DNA of 64,000 nt from the NCBI RefSeq assembly GCF_021165955.1, contig NZ_CP088952.1, forward strand, positions 1,054,001 through 1,118,000, read 5' to 3'. A program made the translations under genes and the position numbers. A model generated the notes under the pieces. It saw only the letters and a list, made by a program, of their open reading frames with translations. It did not search any database and was not told the DNA's origin. Shown piece by piece: positions 1-7,999 of the stretch. The stretch comes from Massilia endophytica. Its GTDB lineage: Bacteria > Pseudomonadota > Gammaproteobacteria > Burkholderiales > Burkholderiaceae_D. The number at the start of each line of letters is the position of its first letter. Within the stretch, counting starts at the first letter, position 1.

Positions 1-256
1 GGCCCTGGGCGCAGTGATCCGCGGCGAAACCTACCACTTCGAGCTGGTGTCCAACGAATCGGGCGCGGGCATCACGCGCATCGGCCTGGACTACAGCATC
101 CCCATCGCCAATGCCGTGCTGACCACCGAGAACGACGAGCAGGCCGAAGTGCGCATGGCCGTGAAGGGCGCCGACGCGGCCCGCGTGGCGGTGGAAATGG
201 CCAACCTGGCCATCGCACTGGAAGAGCTGCAGCAGGACCAGGGCGACGACGAGTAA
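1..256 (+). CDS. ribH: 6,7-dimethyl-8-ribityllumazine synthase, C-terminal part (5' end outside window)
   Basis: Penultimate enzyme of riboflavin synthesis. It condenses 5-amino-6-ribitylamino-uracil with 3,4-dihydroxy-2-butanone 4-phosphate and normally assembles into a cytoplasmic multimeric shell. The reading frame enters at base 2 with no start in the window. The visible residues begin ALGAVIRGETYHFELV and continue with SNESGAGI, the conserved segment lining the active site in this family. The C-terminus is acidic (LQQDQGDDE). nusB begins 14 bases after the stop, the usual ribH-nusB operon pairing. Only about 84 residues are visible. Confidence 0.93.
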   Translation, partial: ALGAVIRGETYHFELVSNESGAGITRIGLDYSIPIANAVLTTENDEQAEVRMAVKGADAARVAVEMANLAIALEELQQDQGDDE

Positions 257-270
257 TCAAGGAAGAAAAC

Positions 271-741
271 ATGAACGACAAATCCGTGCACGCCAACCCG
301 AGCAAGAACCGCACCCCGCGCCACCGCGCGCGCGAGTTCGCGCTGCAGGGCCTGTACCAGTGGCTGCTCAATAATGAAGCGGCATCGACCGTGGTGAACA
401 ATATCCGCAGCGCCCACGGCTTCGACAAGGCCGACGCCGAATATTTCGCCCAGCTCCTGCATGGCGCCATCGCCGACTCCGTGGCCCTGCGCGACACCTT
501 CGCGCCCCTGGTGGACCGCGGCGTGGCCGAGCTTTCGCCCATCGAGCACGCCGTGCTGCTGATCGGCGCCTACGAGCTGAAGAACAATCTGGAGATCCCT
601 TACCGCGTCGTGATCAACGAGGCGGTGGAGCTCACCAAGTCCTTTGGCGGCATCGACGGCCACAAGTACGTGAACGGCGTGCTGGACAAGCTGGCAGGCC
701 AGCTGCGCGCCGAGGAAGTGGCGGCGGACAAGAAGCGCTGA
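271..741 (+). CDS. nusB: Transcription antitermination factor NusB
   Basis: All-helical RNA-binding protein of the cytoplasm. With NusE (S10) it binds boxA of nascent rRNA and keeps RNA polymerase processive. The 156-residue product is family-sized, with a short basic N-terminal tail followed by the typical segment HRAREFALQGLYQWLLN. Later conserved stretches are SPIEHAVLLIGAYEL and PYRVVINEAVELTKSFGG. It follows ribH directly with a GGAAG ribosome-binding site and ends just before a strong hairpin terminator, so it is the last gene of that operon. Confidence 0.95.
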   Translation: MNDKSVHANPSKNRTPRHRAREFALQGLYQWLLNNEAASTVVNNIRSAHGFDKADAEYFAQLLHGAIADSVALRDTFAPLVDRGVAELSPIEHAVLLIGAYELKNNLEIPYRVVINEAVELTKSFGGIDGHKYVNGVLDKLAGQLRAEEVAADKKR

Positions 742-758
742 GCGCTTGCGCCAGGCGT

Positions 759-790
759 AAAAAAGGCCAGCCCGCGGGCTGGCCTTTTTA
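759..790. terminator. Bidirectional rho-independent terminator between nusB and the transglycosylase gene
   Basis: A perfect stem (AAAAAGGCCAGCCC / GGGCTGGCCTTTTT, two-base loop) is flanked by an A-run and a T-run. It can therefore end both nusB transcripts and the convergent lytic transglycosylase transcripts. Confidence 0.9.
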
Positions 791-805
791 TTTGGCCGAG
801 CCGGC

Positions 806-1729
806 CTACAGGCCTGCCAGCTCCGTCGTGGCTGCCTCGGCGGCTGCCGCCACCGGCACGCCTTGGGACGGCGCGGAAGCGGTGGTCTTGGCCACCAGCA
901 CAGGCTGGGCGGACGGCGGCGTGAAGGTCGGCACCTTCTTGCCCGCGGAAACCTGCTTCAGGCGGCGGTACTCGGCCAGCACCTTGGAGCCGTAGCCCTC
1001 GTCGGTTTCGAAGGCGGCGGCGCCTACGTAGCTCTTCAGGCCCGCTTCCACGGAACCGCCACGGGTCACGTAGTCCTTCAGGATCAGGGAACCGACGCGG
1101 ATATTGGCCACGGGATTCAGCGCAGCCTGCACGCCGCCCATGTCCTGGAATTTGTCGTGGTGGACCTTGGACATCACCTGCATCAGGCCCTGGGCGCCCA
1201 CCGGGCTCTCGGCGAAGGGGTTGAGGCCGGATTCGATGGCCATCACTGCCAGGATCAGCAGCGGGTCCAGCTTGATCTCGCGCGCCGTCAGGTAGGCGGT
1301 GGACACGAGCATATTGGCGGCGTCGCCCGCCACGCGGTAGCGCTTGGAGAGCCAGGAGGTGACCCATTCCTGCTGCTTGCGGGTGCCCATCAGGGCCTTT
1401 TCCTCGGCCGTGAGGGGTTCGGATTCGGTGCTGGCCTGGGCCGGGGTGGCGGCGGCTGGGCCTTCCATCAGTTCGGACAGGGGCGGGGCGGTCACGGCCG
1501 CCACAGGGGTTTCGTCTTCGGCCAGGGCCTTGGACAGCGAGCGCGCCAGGTCTGGGCGGGCGAAGAGCACTGCAATCATGACCAGGGCGGTCACGCCGAA
1601 AATGGTGAAGGTGTGCTGGGCGGTAGTAAACACGCTGCGCAGCGAGACGCGTTGCGCGGCAAATCGCGCGGCCGGCACAACGGCCAGCGAACGGGCGGCC
1701 GTGGCCATCCCAGTAAAACGAATGTTCAT
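806..1729 (-). CDS. Membrane-anchored lytic transglycosylase (SLT domain)
   Basis: Probably cleaves the MurNAc-GlcNAc bond of peptidoglycan in the periplasm. The start at 1729 is chosen because GGGGAG lies just upstream and the longer reading frame adds unconserved sequence. The 307-residue protein has a basic N-terminus, one membrane segment at about residues 41-57, a Pro/Ala/Glu-rich linker, then an SLT domain from about residue 140. The motif ESGLNP carries the likely catalytic Glu166, followed by GAQGLMQV, the standard family 1 signature. The C-terminal tail is Ala/Thr-rich and low-complexity. It is transcribed alone and convergent to nusB. The exact subfamily is not resolved. Confidence 0.88.
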   Translation of the reverse strand: MNIRFTGMATAARSLAVVPAARFAAQRVSLRSVFTTAQHTFTIFGVTALVMIAVLFARPDLARSLSKALAEDETPVAAVTAPPLSELMEGPAAATPAQASTESEPLTAEEKALMGTRKQQEWVTSWLSKRYRVAGDAANMLVSTAYLTAREIKLDPLLILAVMAIESGLNPFAESPVGAQGLMQVMSKVHHDKFQDMGGVQAALNPVANIRVGSLILKDYVTRGGSVEAGLKSYVGAAAFETDEGYGSKVLAEYRRLKQVSAGKKVPTFTPPSAQPVLVAKTTASAPSQGVPVAAAAEAATTELAGL

Positions 1730-2195
1730 TAGATACTCCCCTAATGTCCGAAAAGAGCGCAACAGGGCCGCGCGGAACGCGCCGATCCTCCATACGCCGA
1801 TGCCGTACACAGAATTAAATGGTCCGCCGCCGCAGGGAGCGCGCGCCGAACGCGTTATTGCTTGCTTGAGCTGTCCTCTAGACGGGCCAGTCGCAATACA
1901 ACTTTTGCCGGGGTTAGGGCAGACGCCCTGAGAAAAACACTCCTTAAAATGTCTGTGGAGCCCGGACTCCGTGAATGAATGAGTGACAATAGATGTTGGC
2001 GAAATTGCCATGTCCCTCTTCAAGTAGTTCGAATTGTAGAAGCCGTTTTATATCACGTCAATACTAACACAATCGTTCTTCATAACTTTTGAATCTTATT
2101 TTCCAAGGTATGGCTGAGCAAAAACCAATAGAATCAACCACTTGACCGGAAGAGCTCAGACGGGGCGTCCGGAGCATAAAAATCGTAAAAAATGT
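1730..2195. other. Intergenic region between divergent transglycosylase and ubiD genes
   Basis: About 466 bases with no convincing gene. The part from about 2030 to 2195 is clearly AT-rich against the GC-rich background, so it probably holds the ubiD promoter. I could not assign -35/-10 boxes with confidence. In-frame extensions of both neighbours run into this area but lack family similarity. Confidence 0.5.
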
Positions 2196-3680
2196 ATGAA
2201 ATACTCCGATCTGCGTGATTTTATTTCCCAGCTGCAAAAAAGTGGCGAATTAAAGCCGATTTCCTTGTCAGTCTCACCATATCTGGAGATGACCGAGGTC
2301 TGCGACCGCACCCTGCGTGCGGGCGGCCCGGCGCTCCTCTTCGAAAAGCCGGCCGGTTTCGACATGCCCGTGCTGGGCAACCTGTTCGGCACGCCGCGCC
2401 GCGTGGCCCTGGGCATGGGGGCCGAGGATGTGAGCGAACTGCGCCGCATCGGCCATGTGCTGGCCCGCCTCAAGGAACCCGAGCCGCCCAAGGACTTCAA
2501 GGACCTGATGGGCCTGGGCTCCCTCGTCAAATCGCTGTGGGACATGTCGCCGAAGGAGCAGCGCGGCGCGCCCTGCCAGGAGATCGTGTGGGAAGGGCAG
2601 GACGTGGACCTGGGCCGCCTGCCCATCCAGCACTGCTGGCCGGGCGACGTAGCCCCTCTTATTACCTGGGGCCTGGTGATTACCAAAGGTCCGAACAAGA
2701 AGCGCCAGAACCTGGGCATCTACCGCCAGCAGGTGCTGGGGCCGAACAAGGTCATCATGCGCTGGCTGGCGCACCGGGGCGGGGCCCTCGACTTCCGCGA
2801 GCATGCCATCCGCAATCCCGGCCAGCCTTATCCGGTCTGCGTTGCCTTGGGCGCCGACCCCGCCACCATCCTGGGCGCCGTGACGCCGGTGCCGGACAGC
2901 CTGTCCGAATACCAGTTCGCGGGCCTGCTGCGCGGCAGCCGCACGGAGCTGACCAAGGCCATCGGCAGCGAGCTGCGCGTGCCCGCCTCCGCGGAGATCG
3001 TGCTGGAAGGGCATATCTACCCGGACGAGAGCCATCCCTCCGGCTACGAGCACGCCCTGGAAGGGCCGTACGGCGACCACACCGGCTACTATAATGAGCA
3101 GGACTGGTTCCCCGTCTTCACCATCGACCGCATCACCATGCGGCGCGACCCGATCTACCACTCCACCTATACAGGCAAGCCCCCGGACGAACCGGCCGTG
3201 CTGGGCCTGGCGCTCAACGAAGTGTTCGTGCCCCTGCTGCAGAAGCAGTTCAGCGAGATCACGGACTTCTACCTGCCGCCCGAAGGCTGCAGCTACCGCA
3301 TGGCCGTGGTCCAGATCCGCAAGCAGTACGCGGGCCACGCCAAGCGGGTGATGTTCGGGGTCTGGAGCTTCCTGCGCCAGTTCATGTATACCAAGTTCAT
3401 TGTGGTGGTGGACGAGGACGTGAATATCCGCGACTGGAAGGAGGTCATCTGGGCCATCACCACCCGCGTCGACCCCACCCGCGACACCACCCTGGTGGAC
3501 AACACGCCCATCGACTACCTGGACTTCGCCTCGCCGGTGAGCGGCCTTGGCAGCAAGATGGGCATCGACGCCACCAACAAGTGGCCGGGCGAAACGAGCA
3601 GGGAGTGGGGCACGACGATCCAGATGTCGGCCGAGGTGAAACAGAAGGTGGACCAGATCTGGCAGCAGCTCGGTTTGTGA
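2196..3680 (+). CDS. ubiD: 4-hydroxy-3-polyprenylbenzoate decarboxylase UbiD
   Basis: Decarboxylates 3-octaprenyl-4-hydroxybenzoate in ubiquinone synthesis, using the prenylated FMN made by UbiX. The protein begins MKYSDLRDFISQLQ, matching the family N-terminus. An upstream TTG at 2142 would add 18 residues without similarity. The length of 494 residues is close to the E. coli enzyme. Conserved stretches include GLVITKGPNKKRQNLGIYR and, near the active site, EHALEGPYGDHTGYY with the acidic residues typical of the family. The -35 box of the SRP RNA promoter overlaps its stop codon. No strong ribosome-binding site is seen before 2196. Confidence 0.94.
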   Translation: MKYSDLRDFISQLQKSGELKPISLSVSPYLEMTEVCDRTLRAGGPALLFEKPAGFDMPVLGNLFGTPRRVALGMGAEDVSELRRIGHVLARLKEPEPPKDFKDLMGLGSLVKSLWDMSPKEQRGAPCQEIVWEGQDVDLGRLPIQHCWPGDVAPLITWGLVITKGPNKKRQNLGIYRQQVLGPNKVIMRWLAHRGGALDFREHAIRNPGQPYPVCVALGADPATILGAVTPVPDSLSEYQFAGLLRGSRTELTKAIGSELRVPASAEIVLEGHIYPDESHPSGYEHALEGPYGDHTGYYNEQDWFPVFTIDRITMRRDPIYHSTYTGKPPDEPAVLGLALNEVFVPLLQKQFSEITDFYLPPEGCSYRMAVVQIRKQYAGHAKRVMFGVWSFLRQFMYTKFIVVVDEDVNIRDWKEVIWAITTRVDPTRDTTLVDNTPIDYLDFASPVSGLGSKMGIDATNKWPGETSREWGTTIQMSAEVKQKVDQIWQQLGL

Positions 3681-3703
3681 AGCGGGGCCGGAGCGGGTAT
3701 AAT
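3675..3703 (+). promoter_or_regulatory. Sigma70 promoter of the SRP RNA gene
   Basis: TTGTGA (3675-3680) and a perfect TATAAT (3698-3703) are separated by 17 bases, with the RNA 5' end expected about 7 bases further on. The -35 box overlaps the ubiD stop codon. Confidence 0.85.
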
Positions 3704-3710
3704 TGCCGCC

Positions 3711-3808
3711 GGGCGGGCCCCTGCGCATTGCGGCATGGCTAACCTGGTCAGGTCGGGAACGAAGCAGCCACGGCTGTTAACCGCAAGTGCCGCAGATCAG
3801 GCTCGCCT
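3711..3808 (+). ncRNA. ffs: Signal recognition particle RNA (4.5S type)
   Basis: RNA scaffold of the signal recognition particle. It pairs with Ffh to target nascent membrane proteins. The region holds the conserved SRP domain: GGTCAGGTCGGGAACGAAGC followed by AGCC, which forms the asymmetric loop and GGAA-like tetraloop bound by Ffh. The ends pair (GGCGGGC near 3712 with GCTCGCC at 3801-3807), giving a hairpin of about 98 nt, the expected size for a proteobacterial 4.5S RNA. It has its own consensus promoter and is followed by a hairpin terminator. Ends are estimated from pairing and may be off by a few bases. Confidence 0.93.
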
Positions 3809-3816
3809 CCTTATTT

Positions 3817-3845
3817 AAAAAAAGCTGCCCATGGCAGCTTTTTTG
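3817..3845. terminator. Terminator between the SRP RNA and the convergent periplasmic protein gene
   Basis: AAAAAAAGCTGCC / GGCAGCTTTTTT stem with a three-base loop, flanked by A- and T-runs, so it works in both directions. Confidence 0.9.
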
Positions 3846-3849
3846 TTTT

Positions 3850-4515
3850 TTACTCGGCGTCGTCCAGCTCCGCCTCGGTGGGCCTTGCGGAGGCCAGCAT
3901 CACCGGGTTTTCCTTCAGCAGCGAACTGTCCGGCTTCAGGCGGACCTGGTTCTTCGCGTCTGTCGCATACTGCTTTGCGCCATCCTTCGACTGGATCGTC
4001 ACCTGCGCAGGCTTGTCGAACTTGAGGATCACCGACTTGATCTTGGGTGCGAACATGCTGAAGGCGCCCGCCATCTTGCCGATCACTTCATTGGACTGGT
4101 CCACGCTCGACATCAGGCTGGCGTAAGGCCACTGGGTTCCCGCGGGCAGCACGGCGTTCATCACATAGATCATCTTCGACTTTTCGCCGGTGGGCATGCT
4201 GGTCATGATCTTCGCGTCTTCCGCCACCCACTTCGGATTGGGCACCACGTGGATGCGGCCCTGGGCGTCGACCGGAATTGGCGAGCGCCCGCCGCTGTGG
4301 ACCACCGTCAGCAGGATGTCGGAGCCCTTGAAATTCTTGTTGTTCGGCTCGAGCTTGATCGAGAGATCGAGCTTGTCGCGCTGGGCAGGGGGGACGGCGT
4401 AGAACTTGTCCAGGCGCAGATCCTGCACCAGCTTCTTGTAGGGGACCCACTCGCGTTCATCCGCGAAGGCGGAGGAGGCGAGCAGCAGGAGGGCGTAAGG
4501 CAGGATTTTTTTCAT
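3850..4515 (-). CDS. Exported protein of unknown function, possibly DUF2987-like
   Basis: A 221-residue protein starting with a clear signal peptide (MKKILPYALLLLASSAFA, cleavage before DE), so probably periplasmic. The start at 4515 is preferred because it begins the signal peptide and has an AAGAGA ribosome-binding site; an extension to 4554 does not. The mature part has alternating basic and hydrophobic stretches and a conserved-looking VHSGGRSPIPVDAQGRIHVVP region. The overall pattern resembles the DUF2987 group, but I cannot confirm that. No catalytic motif is evident. It stands alone between the SRP RNA and dnaX. Confidence 0.75.
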   Translation of the reverse strand: MKKILPYALLLLASSAFADEREWVPYKKLVQDLRLDKFYAVPPAQRDKLDLSIKLEPNNKNFKGSDILLTVVHSGGRSPIPVDAQGRIHVVPNPKWVAEDAKIMTSMPTGEKSKMIYVMNAVLPAGTQWPYASLMSSVDQSNEVIGKMAGAFSMFAPKIKSVILKFDKPAQVTIQSKDGAKQYATDAKNQVRLKPDSSLLKENPVMLASARPTEAELDDAE

Positions 4516-4612
4516 CGTCTCTTTTTGCTTGTGAAAAAGTAAAGTGTATTCCATGTTCCGGGGTTTGGCTATTGTTGACCGCAGGGCTCTCCAACTACGG
4601 TAAAATCGCGGA

Positions 4613-7033
4613 ATGTCCTATCAAGTCCTCGCTCGCAAATACCGTCCCCGGAACTTTGAAACGCTCGTCGGCCAGGAGCACGTCGTGCGCGCCCTGACGC
4701 ATGCGCTGGGCACGGGACGGCTGCACCACGCCTACCTGTTCACGGGAACGCGCGGTGTGGGCAAGACCACGCTCTCGCGCATCCTGGCGAAGTCGCTGAA
4801 CTGCACCGGGCCGGATGGCGCGGGCGGCATCACGGCTACGCCCTGCGGCGCCTGCGAAGCCTGTACCGCCATCGACGGCGGCCGCTTCGTGGACTATATC
4901 GAGATGGACGCGGCATCCAACCGCGGCGTGGACGAAATGGCGCAGCTGCTGGAACAGGCGGTGTACGCACCGTCCAATGCGCGCTTCAAGGTCTATATGA
5001 TCGACGAGGTGCACATGCTCACCAACCACGCCTTCAACGCCATGCTGAAGACGCTGGAAGAGCCGCCCGAGCACGTGAAGTTCATCCTGGCGACCACCGA
5101 CCCGCAGAAGATTCCCGTCACCGTACTGTCGCGCTGCCTGCAGTTCAACCTGAAGCAGATGCCGCCGGGGCATATCGTGGGCCACCTCGAGAATATCCTG
5201 GGCCAGGAGAACGTGAGCTTCGAGCAGCCCGCCCTGCGCCTGCTGGCACAGGGGGCGCATGGTTCGATGCGCGACGCGCTCTCCCTGACCGACCAGGCCA
5301 TCGCCTACGCCGCCGGCGCCGTGACGCTGGACGCGGTGCAGGGCATGCTCGGCGCCCTGGACCAGTCCTACCTGGTGCGCCTGCTCGACGCGCTGGCGAA
5401 CCAGGACGGCGCCGACCTGATGGCGGTGGCCGACGAAATGGCTTCGCGCTCGCTCTCCTACAACGGCGCCCTGCAGGACCTGGGCACGCTGCTGCACCGC
5501 ATCGCGCTGGCGCAGACCGTGCCTTCCGCCGTGCCCGAAGACCTGCCGGAGCACGCGGATATCGTGCGCCTCTCGCAGCTCTTCGACGCGGAGGAAGTAC
5601 AGCTGTACTACCAGATCTGCGTGCACGGACGGAATGAACTGGGGCTCGCGCCGGACGAATACGCGGGCTTCACCATGACCCTGCTCCGCATGCTTGCCTT
5701 TCGGCCCGGCATCGGCGGCGCAGACGGTCTCCCGGCTGCGCCAGTAGGGGCGCGTCCCGCCGGTGCGAATCCGGCGCGCGCTGCCGCCGCAGCGGCAGGC
5801 GCCACGCGCGCCGCCTCCGTGGCTGGCGCGAGCCATGCCAGCGTGACGCCGCATCCGGCGGTCGTGGCAGGCGCCGCCGCGCGCCACGCCGACGATGCAG
5901 CGCAGGCCGAAGCCGCCCCGGCACCGGCCATGGCGCCGCAGCCGTCTCCGCCCGTTCCCGCACAGCAGGCCGCCCCGGCGCCAGCGCCTCAGGCAGCTCC
6001 GGCGCCAGCGGCTCCGGCCCCCGTGCAGCAGGCCGCCCCGGCGCCTGCGGCTCCCGCACCAGCAGCGCGTCCGGCCTCGGGCCCCGTCAGCCCCGCGCGC
6101 GCCGCCATCAATGCCGCGCTGGAAGCGGCACGCGCCGCAGCTGCCGCCCGCACCGGCGCGCGGCCGCCAATGAAAACCACGCCGGATGCCGCCGGTCCGG
6201 GCGATGCCCCGGGCGCAACGGCATCGGCCATGCCATCGGCCGCTCCGCAGGCGCCCGCGCAGCCGCAGTCCGCCGCCTCCGCGCCAGCGGTGCAGGCCAT
6301 CGCCCAGGCTCCGGCCGTGCAGTCGCGCGCGCCAGCTCCTTGGGAAGACGCGCCTGCCGACATGGGCGACGCCGCCGTGATCGAAGCGCCGCCCGCGGTG
6401 CAGACGCAGACCGCGCCTGTGCAGCCCGCCGTGCGCCAGGCGCCGCAAGTCGCCGAAGACGACGACCTGCCGCCCTGGGTCACCGAATTCTCGGACGACA
6501 GCGCCGTTCCCGCCGGCGACTCGCACGCCGCTGCCGAGGCGGAGTTCGAGCAGCCCATCGCGCGCCCCGTGCAGCAGCAGCGTGCGCCCGCCAAGGCGCC
6601 ATACGAATACGTGATCACGCCCGTCCCGGAACTGGGCTGGGACGGCAACTGGCCCATGCTGGCCGCCCACCTGCCGCTGCGCGGCGTGGCCCAGCAGCTG
6701 GCAACCCAGGCCGAGCTGGTGAGCTGCACCATCGACGGCAACGCCGCGCTCTTCAAGCTGCGCTGCCCGATCGACACCTGGTGCACGCCGCCGAATATCG
6801 AGAAGCTCACCGCCGCGTTGTCCGAACGCTTCGGCCGCCCGGCGCGGGTGGAAACGGAAATTGGGCCGGTGTGGTACACCACCACCGCCGAAGCCCAGGC
6901 GCACCGCGATGCCTGCCAGCGCGCAGCCGAAGAAACGGTCAACAGCGATCCCTTCGTGCAGAGCATGGCCCGCGAATTCGGCGCCTTCGTGGTGCCCGGT
7001 TCCATCGTGGCGCCCATGACGCCTGCGCACTAA
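4613..7033 (+). CDS. dnaX: DNA polymerase III subunits tau/gamma
   Basis: Clamp-loader ATPase subunit of the replicative polymerase. Tau also tethers the core polymerases and the DnaB helicase. The N-terminus is textbook DnaX: RKYRP at 9-13, Walker A GTRGVGKT at 45-52, zinc cysteines at 64, 78, 81 and 84, Walker B with IDE near 130-132, and the sensor motif LSRC. Residues from about 365 to 620 form an unusually long Ala/Pro/Gln-rich linker, making the protein 806 residues against about 640 in E. coli. A conserved tau C-terminal domain follows. I saw no A AAA AAG slippery site like that of E. coli, so a separate gamma form is not supported. It heads dnaX-ybaB-recR. Confidence 0.96.
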   Translation: MSYQVLARKYRPRNFETLVGQEHVVRALTHALGTGRLHHAYLFTGTRGVGKTTLSRILAKSLNCTGPDGAGGITATPCGACEACTAIDGGRFVDYIEMDAASNRGVDEMAQLLEQAVYAPSNARFKVYMIDEVHMLTNHAFNAMLKTLEEPPEHVKFILATTDPQKIPVTVLSRCLQFNLKQMPPGHIVGHLENILGQENVSFEQPALRLLAQGAHGSMRDALSLTDQAIAYAAGAVTLDAVQGMLGALDQSYLVRLLDALANQDGADLMAVADEMASRSLSYNGALQDLGTLLHRIALAQTVPSAVPEDLPEHADIVRLSQLFDAEEVQLYYQICVHGRNELGLAPDEYAGFTMTLLRMLAFRPGIGGADGLPAAPVGARPAGANPARAAAAAAGATRAASVAGASHASVTPHPAVVAGAAARHADDAAQAEAAPAPAMAPQPSPPVPAQQAAPAPAPQAAPAPAAPAPVQQAAPAPAAPAPAARPASGPVSPARAAINAALEAARAAAAARTGARPPMKTTPDAAGPGDAPGATASAMPSAAPQAPAQPQSAASAPAVQAIAQAPAVQSRAPAPWEDAPADMGDAAVIEAPPAVQTQTAPVQPAVRQAPQVAEDDDLPPWVTEFSDDSAVPAGDSHAAAEAEFEQPIARPVQQQRAPAKAPYEYVITPVPELGWDGNWPMLAAHLPLRGVAQQLATQAELVSCTIDGNAALFKLRCPIDTWCTPPNIEKLTAALSERFGRPARVETEIGPVWYTTTAEAQAHRDACQRAAEETVNSDPFVQSMAREFGAFVVPGSIVAPMTPAH

Positions 7034-7072
7034 TTACAATCCTGGAAATAACCCAATACGGAGAATCACATC

Positions 7073-7399
7073 ATGATGAAGAACCAGCTCGCCGGTCTGA
7101 TGAAACAGGCCCAGGCCATGCAGGACAATATGAAGAAGGCCCAGGAGTCCCTGGCCCTGATCGAGGTCGAAGGCCAGTCCGGCGCAGGCCTGGTGAAGGT
7201 CGTCATGACCTGCAAGAACGACGTGAAGCGCGTCTCCATCGACCCGTCCCTGCTGGCCGACGACAAGGACATGCTGGAAGACCTGGTGGCCGCCGCCTTC
7301 AACGACGCCGTGCGCAAGGCAGAAGCCACCGCCGCCGAAAAGATGAGCGGCCTGACCGCTGGCATGAACCTGCCAGCCGGTTTCAAGATGCCGTTCTAA
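7073..7399 (+). CDS. ybaB: Nucleoid-associated protein, YbaB/EbfC family
   Basis: Small dimeric DNA-binding protein that coats or bridges DNA and is linked with recombination repair. The 108-residue product has the family pattern: a Met/Gln/Lys-rich helix (NQLAGLMKQAQAMQDNMKKA), then the strand region GLVKVVMTCKNDVKRVSIDP and a helical C-terminus. It lies between dnaX and recR, the classic operon order. The ribosome-binding site GGAG lies about 9 bases before the first of two adjacent ATG codons (7073, 7076); either could be used. Confidence 0.93.
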   Translation: MMKNQLAGLMKQAQAMQDNMKKAQESLALIEVEGQSGAGLVKVVMTCKNDVKRVSIDPSLLADDKDMLEDLVAAAFNDAVRKAEATAAEKMSGLTAGMNLPAGFKMPF

Positions 7400-7408
7400 G
7401 CTTCACCC

Positions 7409-7999
7409 ATGGCCAAGTCGCTGGAGTTCCTGACCGAGGCCCTGCGCCGCCTTCCCGGCGTCGGGCCCAAGTCGGCGCAGCGCATGGCCTTCCATCTCCT
7501 GCAGCATGACCGCGAAGGCGCAGCCATGCTGTCGCGCGCCCTGTACCAGGCCGTCGAGGCGGTGCACCACTGCGCCCTGTGCAATACGTTCACCGAAAGC
7601 GAAGTGTGCGAGCTGTGCTCGGACGATTCGCGCGACCGCAGGCTGCTCTGCGTGGTGGAAACGCCTGCCGACCAGGCCATGATCGAACAGACCCTGACCT
7701 ACAAGGGCCTCTACTTCGTGCTTATGGGCCGCCTTTCTCCGCTGGACGGCATCGGCCCCAAGGACATCCATCTGGAAAAGCTGCTGGCGCGCGCCGCCGA
7801 CGGTACGGTGGGCGAAGTGGTGCTGGCGACGAACTTCACCAACGAAGGCGAGGCCACGGCCCACTACATCAGCGAGATGCTGAAGGCGCGCGGCCTGCAG
7901 GTGACGCGCCTGGCGCGCGGCGTGCCGGTAGGCGGCGAACTCGAATACGTGGACGCGGGCACCATTGCACGCGCGATGCTGGACCGCCGCAGCACCTGA
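7409..7999 (+). CDS. recR: Recombination mediator protein RecR
   Basis: Ring-forming protein that with RecO (and RecF) loads RecA onto SSB-coated gaps in the RecF pathway. The 196-residue length is standard. The helix-hairpin-helix RRLPGVGPKSAQRMAFHLL is followed by a four-cysteine zinc site at C55, C58, C67 and C70 and by a Toprim domain starting LLCVVETPAD. It begins 9 bases after ybaB. Its stop codon abuts, with no gap, the stop of the convergent GGDEF-EAL gene, leaving no room for an intergenic terminator. Confidence 0.96.
   Translation: MAKSLEFLTEALRRLPGVGPKSAQRMAFHLLQHDREGAAMLSRALYQAVEAVHHCALCNTFTESEVCELCSDDSRDRRLLCVVETPADQAMIEQTLTYKGLYFVLMGRLSPLDGIGPKDIHLEKLLARAADGTVGEVVLATNFTNEGEATAHYISEMLKARGLQVTRLARGVPVGGELEYVDAGTIARAMLDRRST

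Noticed and set aside
5930..6060. Short tandem repeat in dnaX (CAGGCCGCCCCGGCGCC-like units)
   Set aside because: It encodes the Ala/Pro linker; such imperfect repeats are expected in this low-complexity region.
6000..6400. Programmed frameshift in dnaX for a gamma form
   Set aside because: No A AAA AAG-type slippery run with a downstream hairpin was visible.
4595..7030. An 811-residue reading frame on the minus strand opposite dnaX
   Set aside because: It is an overlap artefact of high GC; its sequence is rich in His, Arg and Gly without family likeness, while dnaX is certain.
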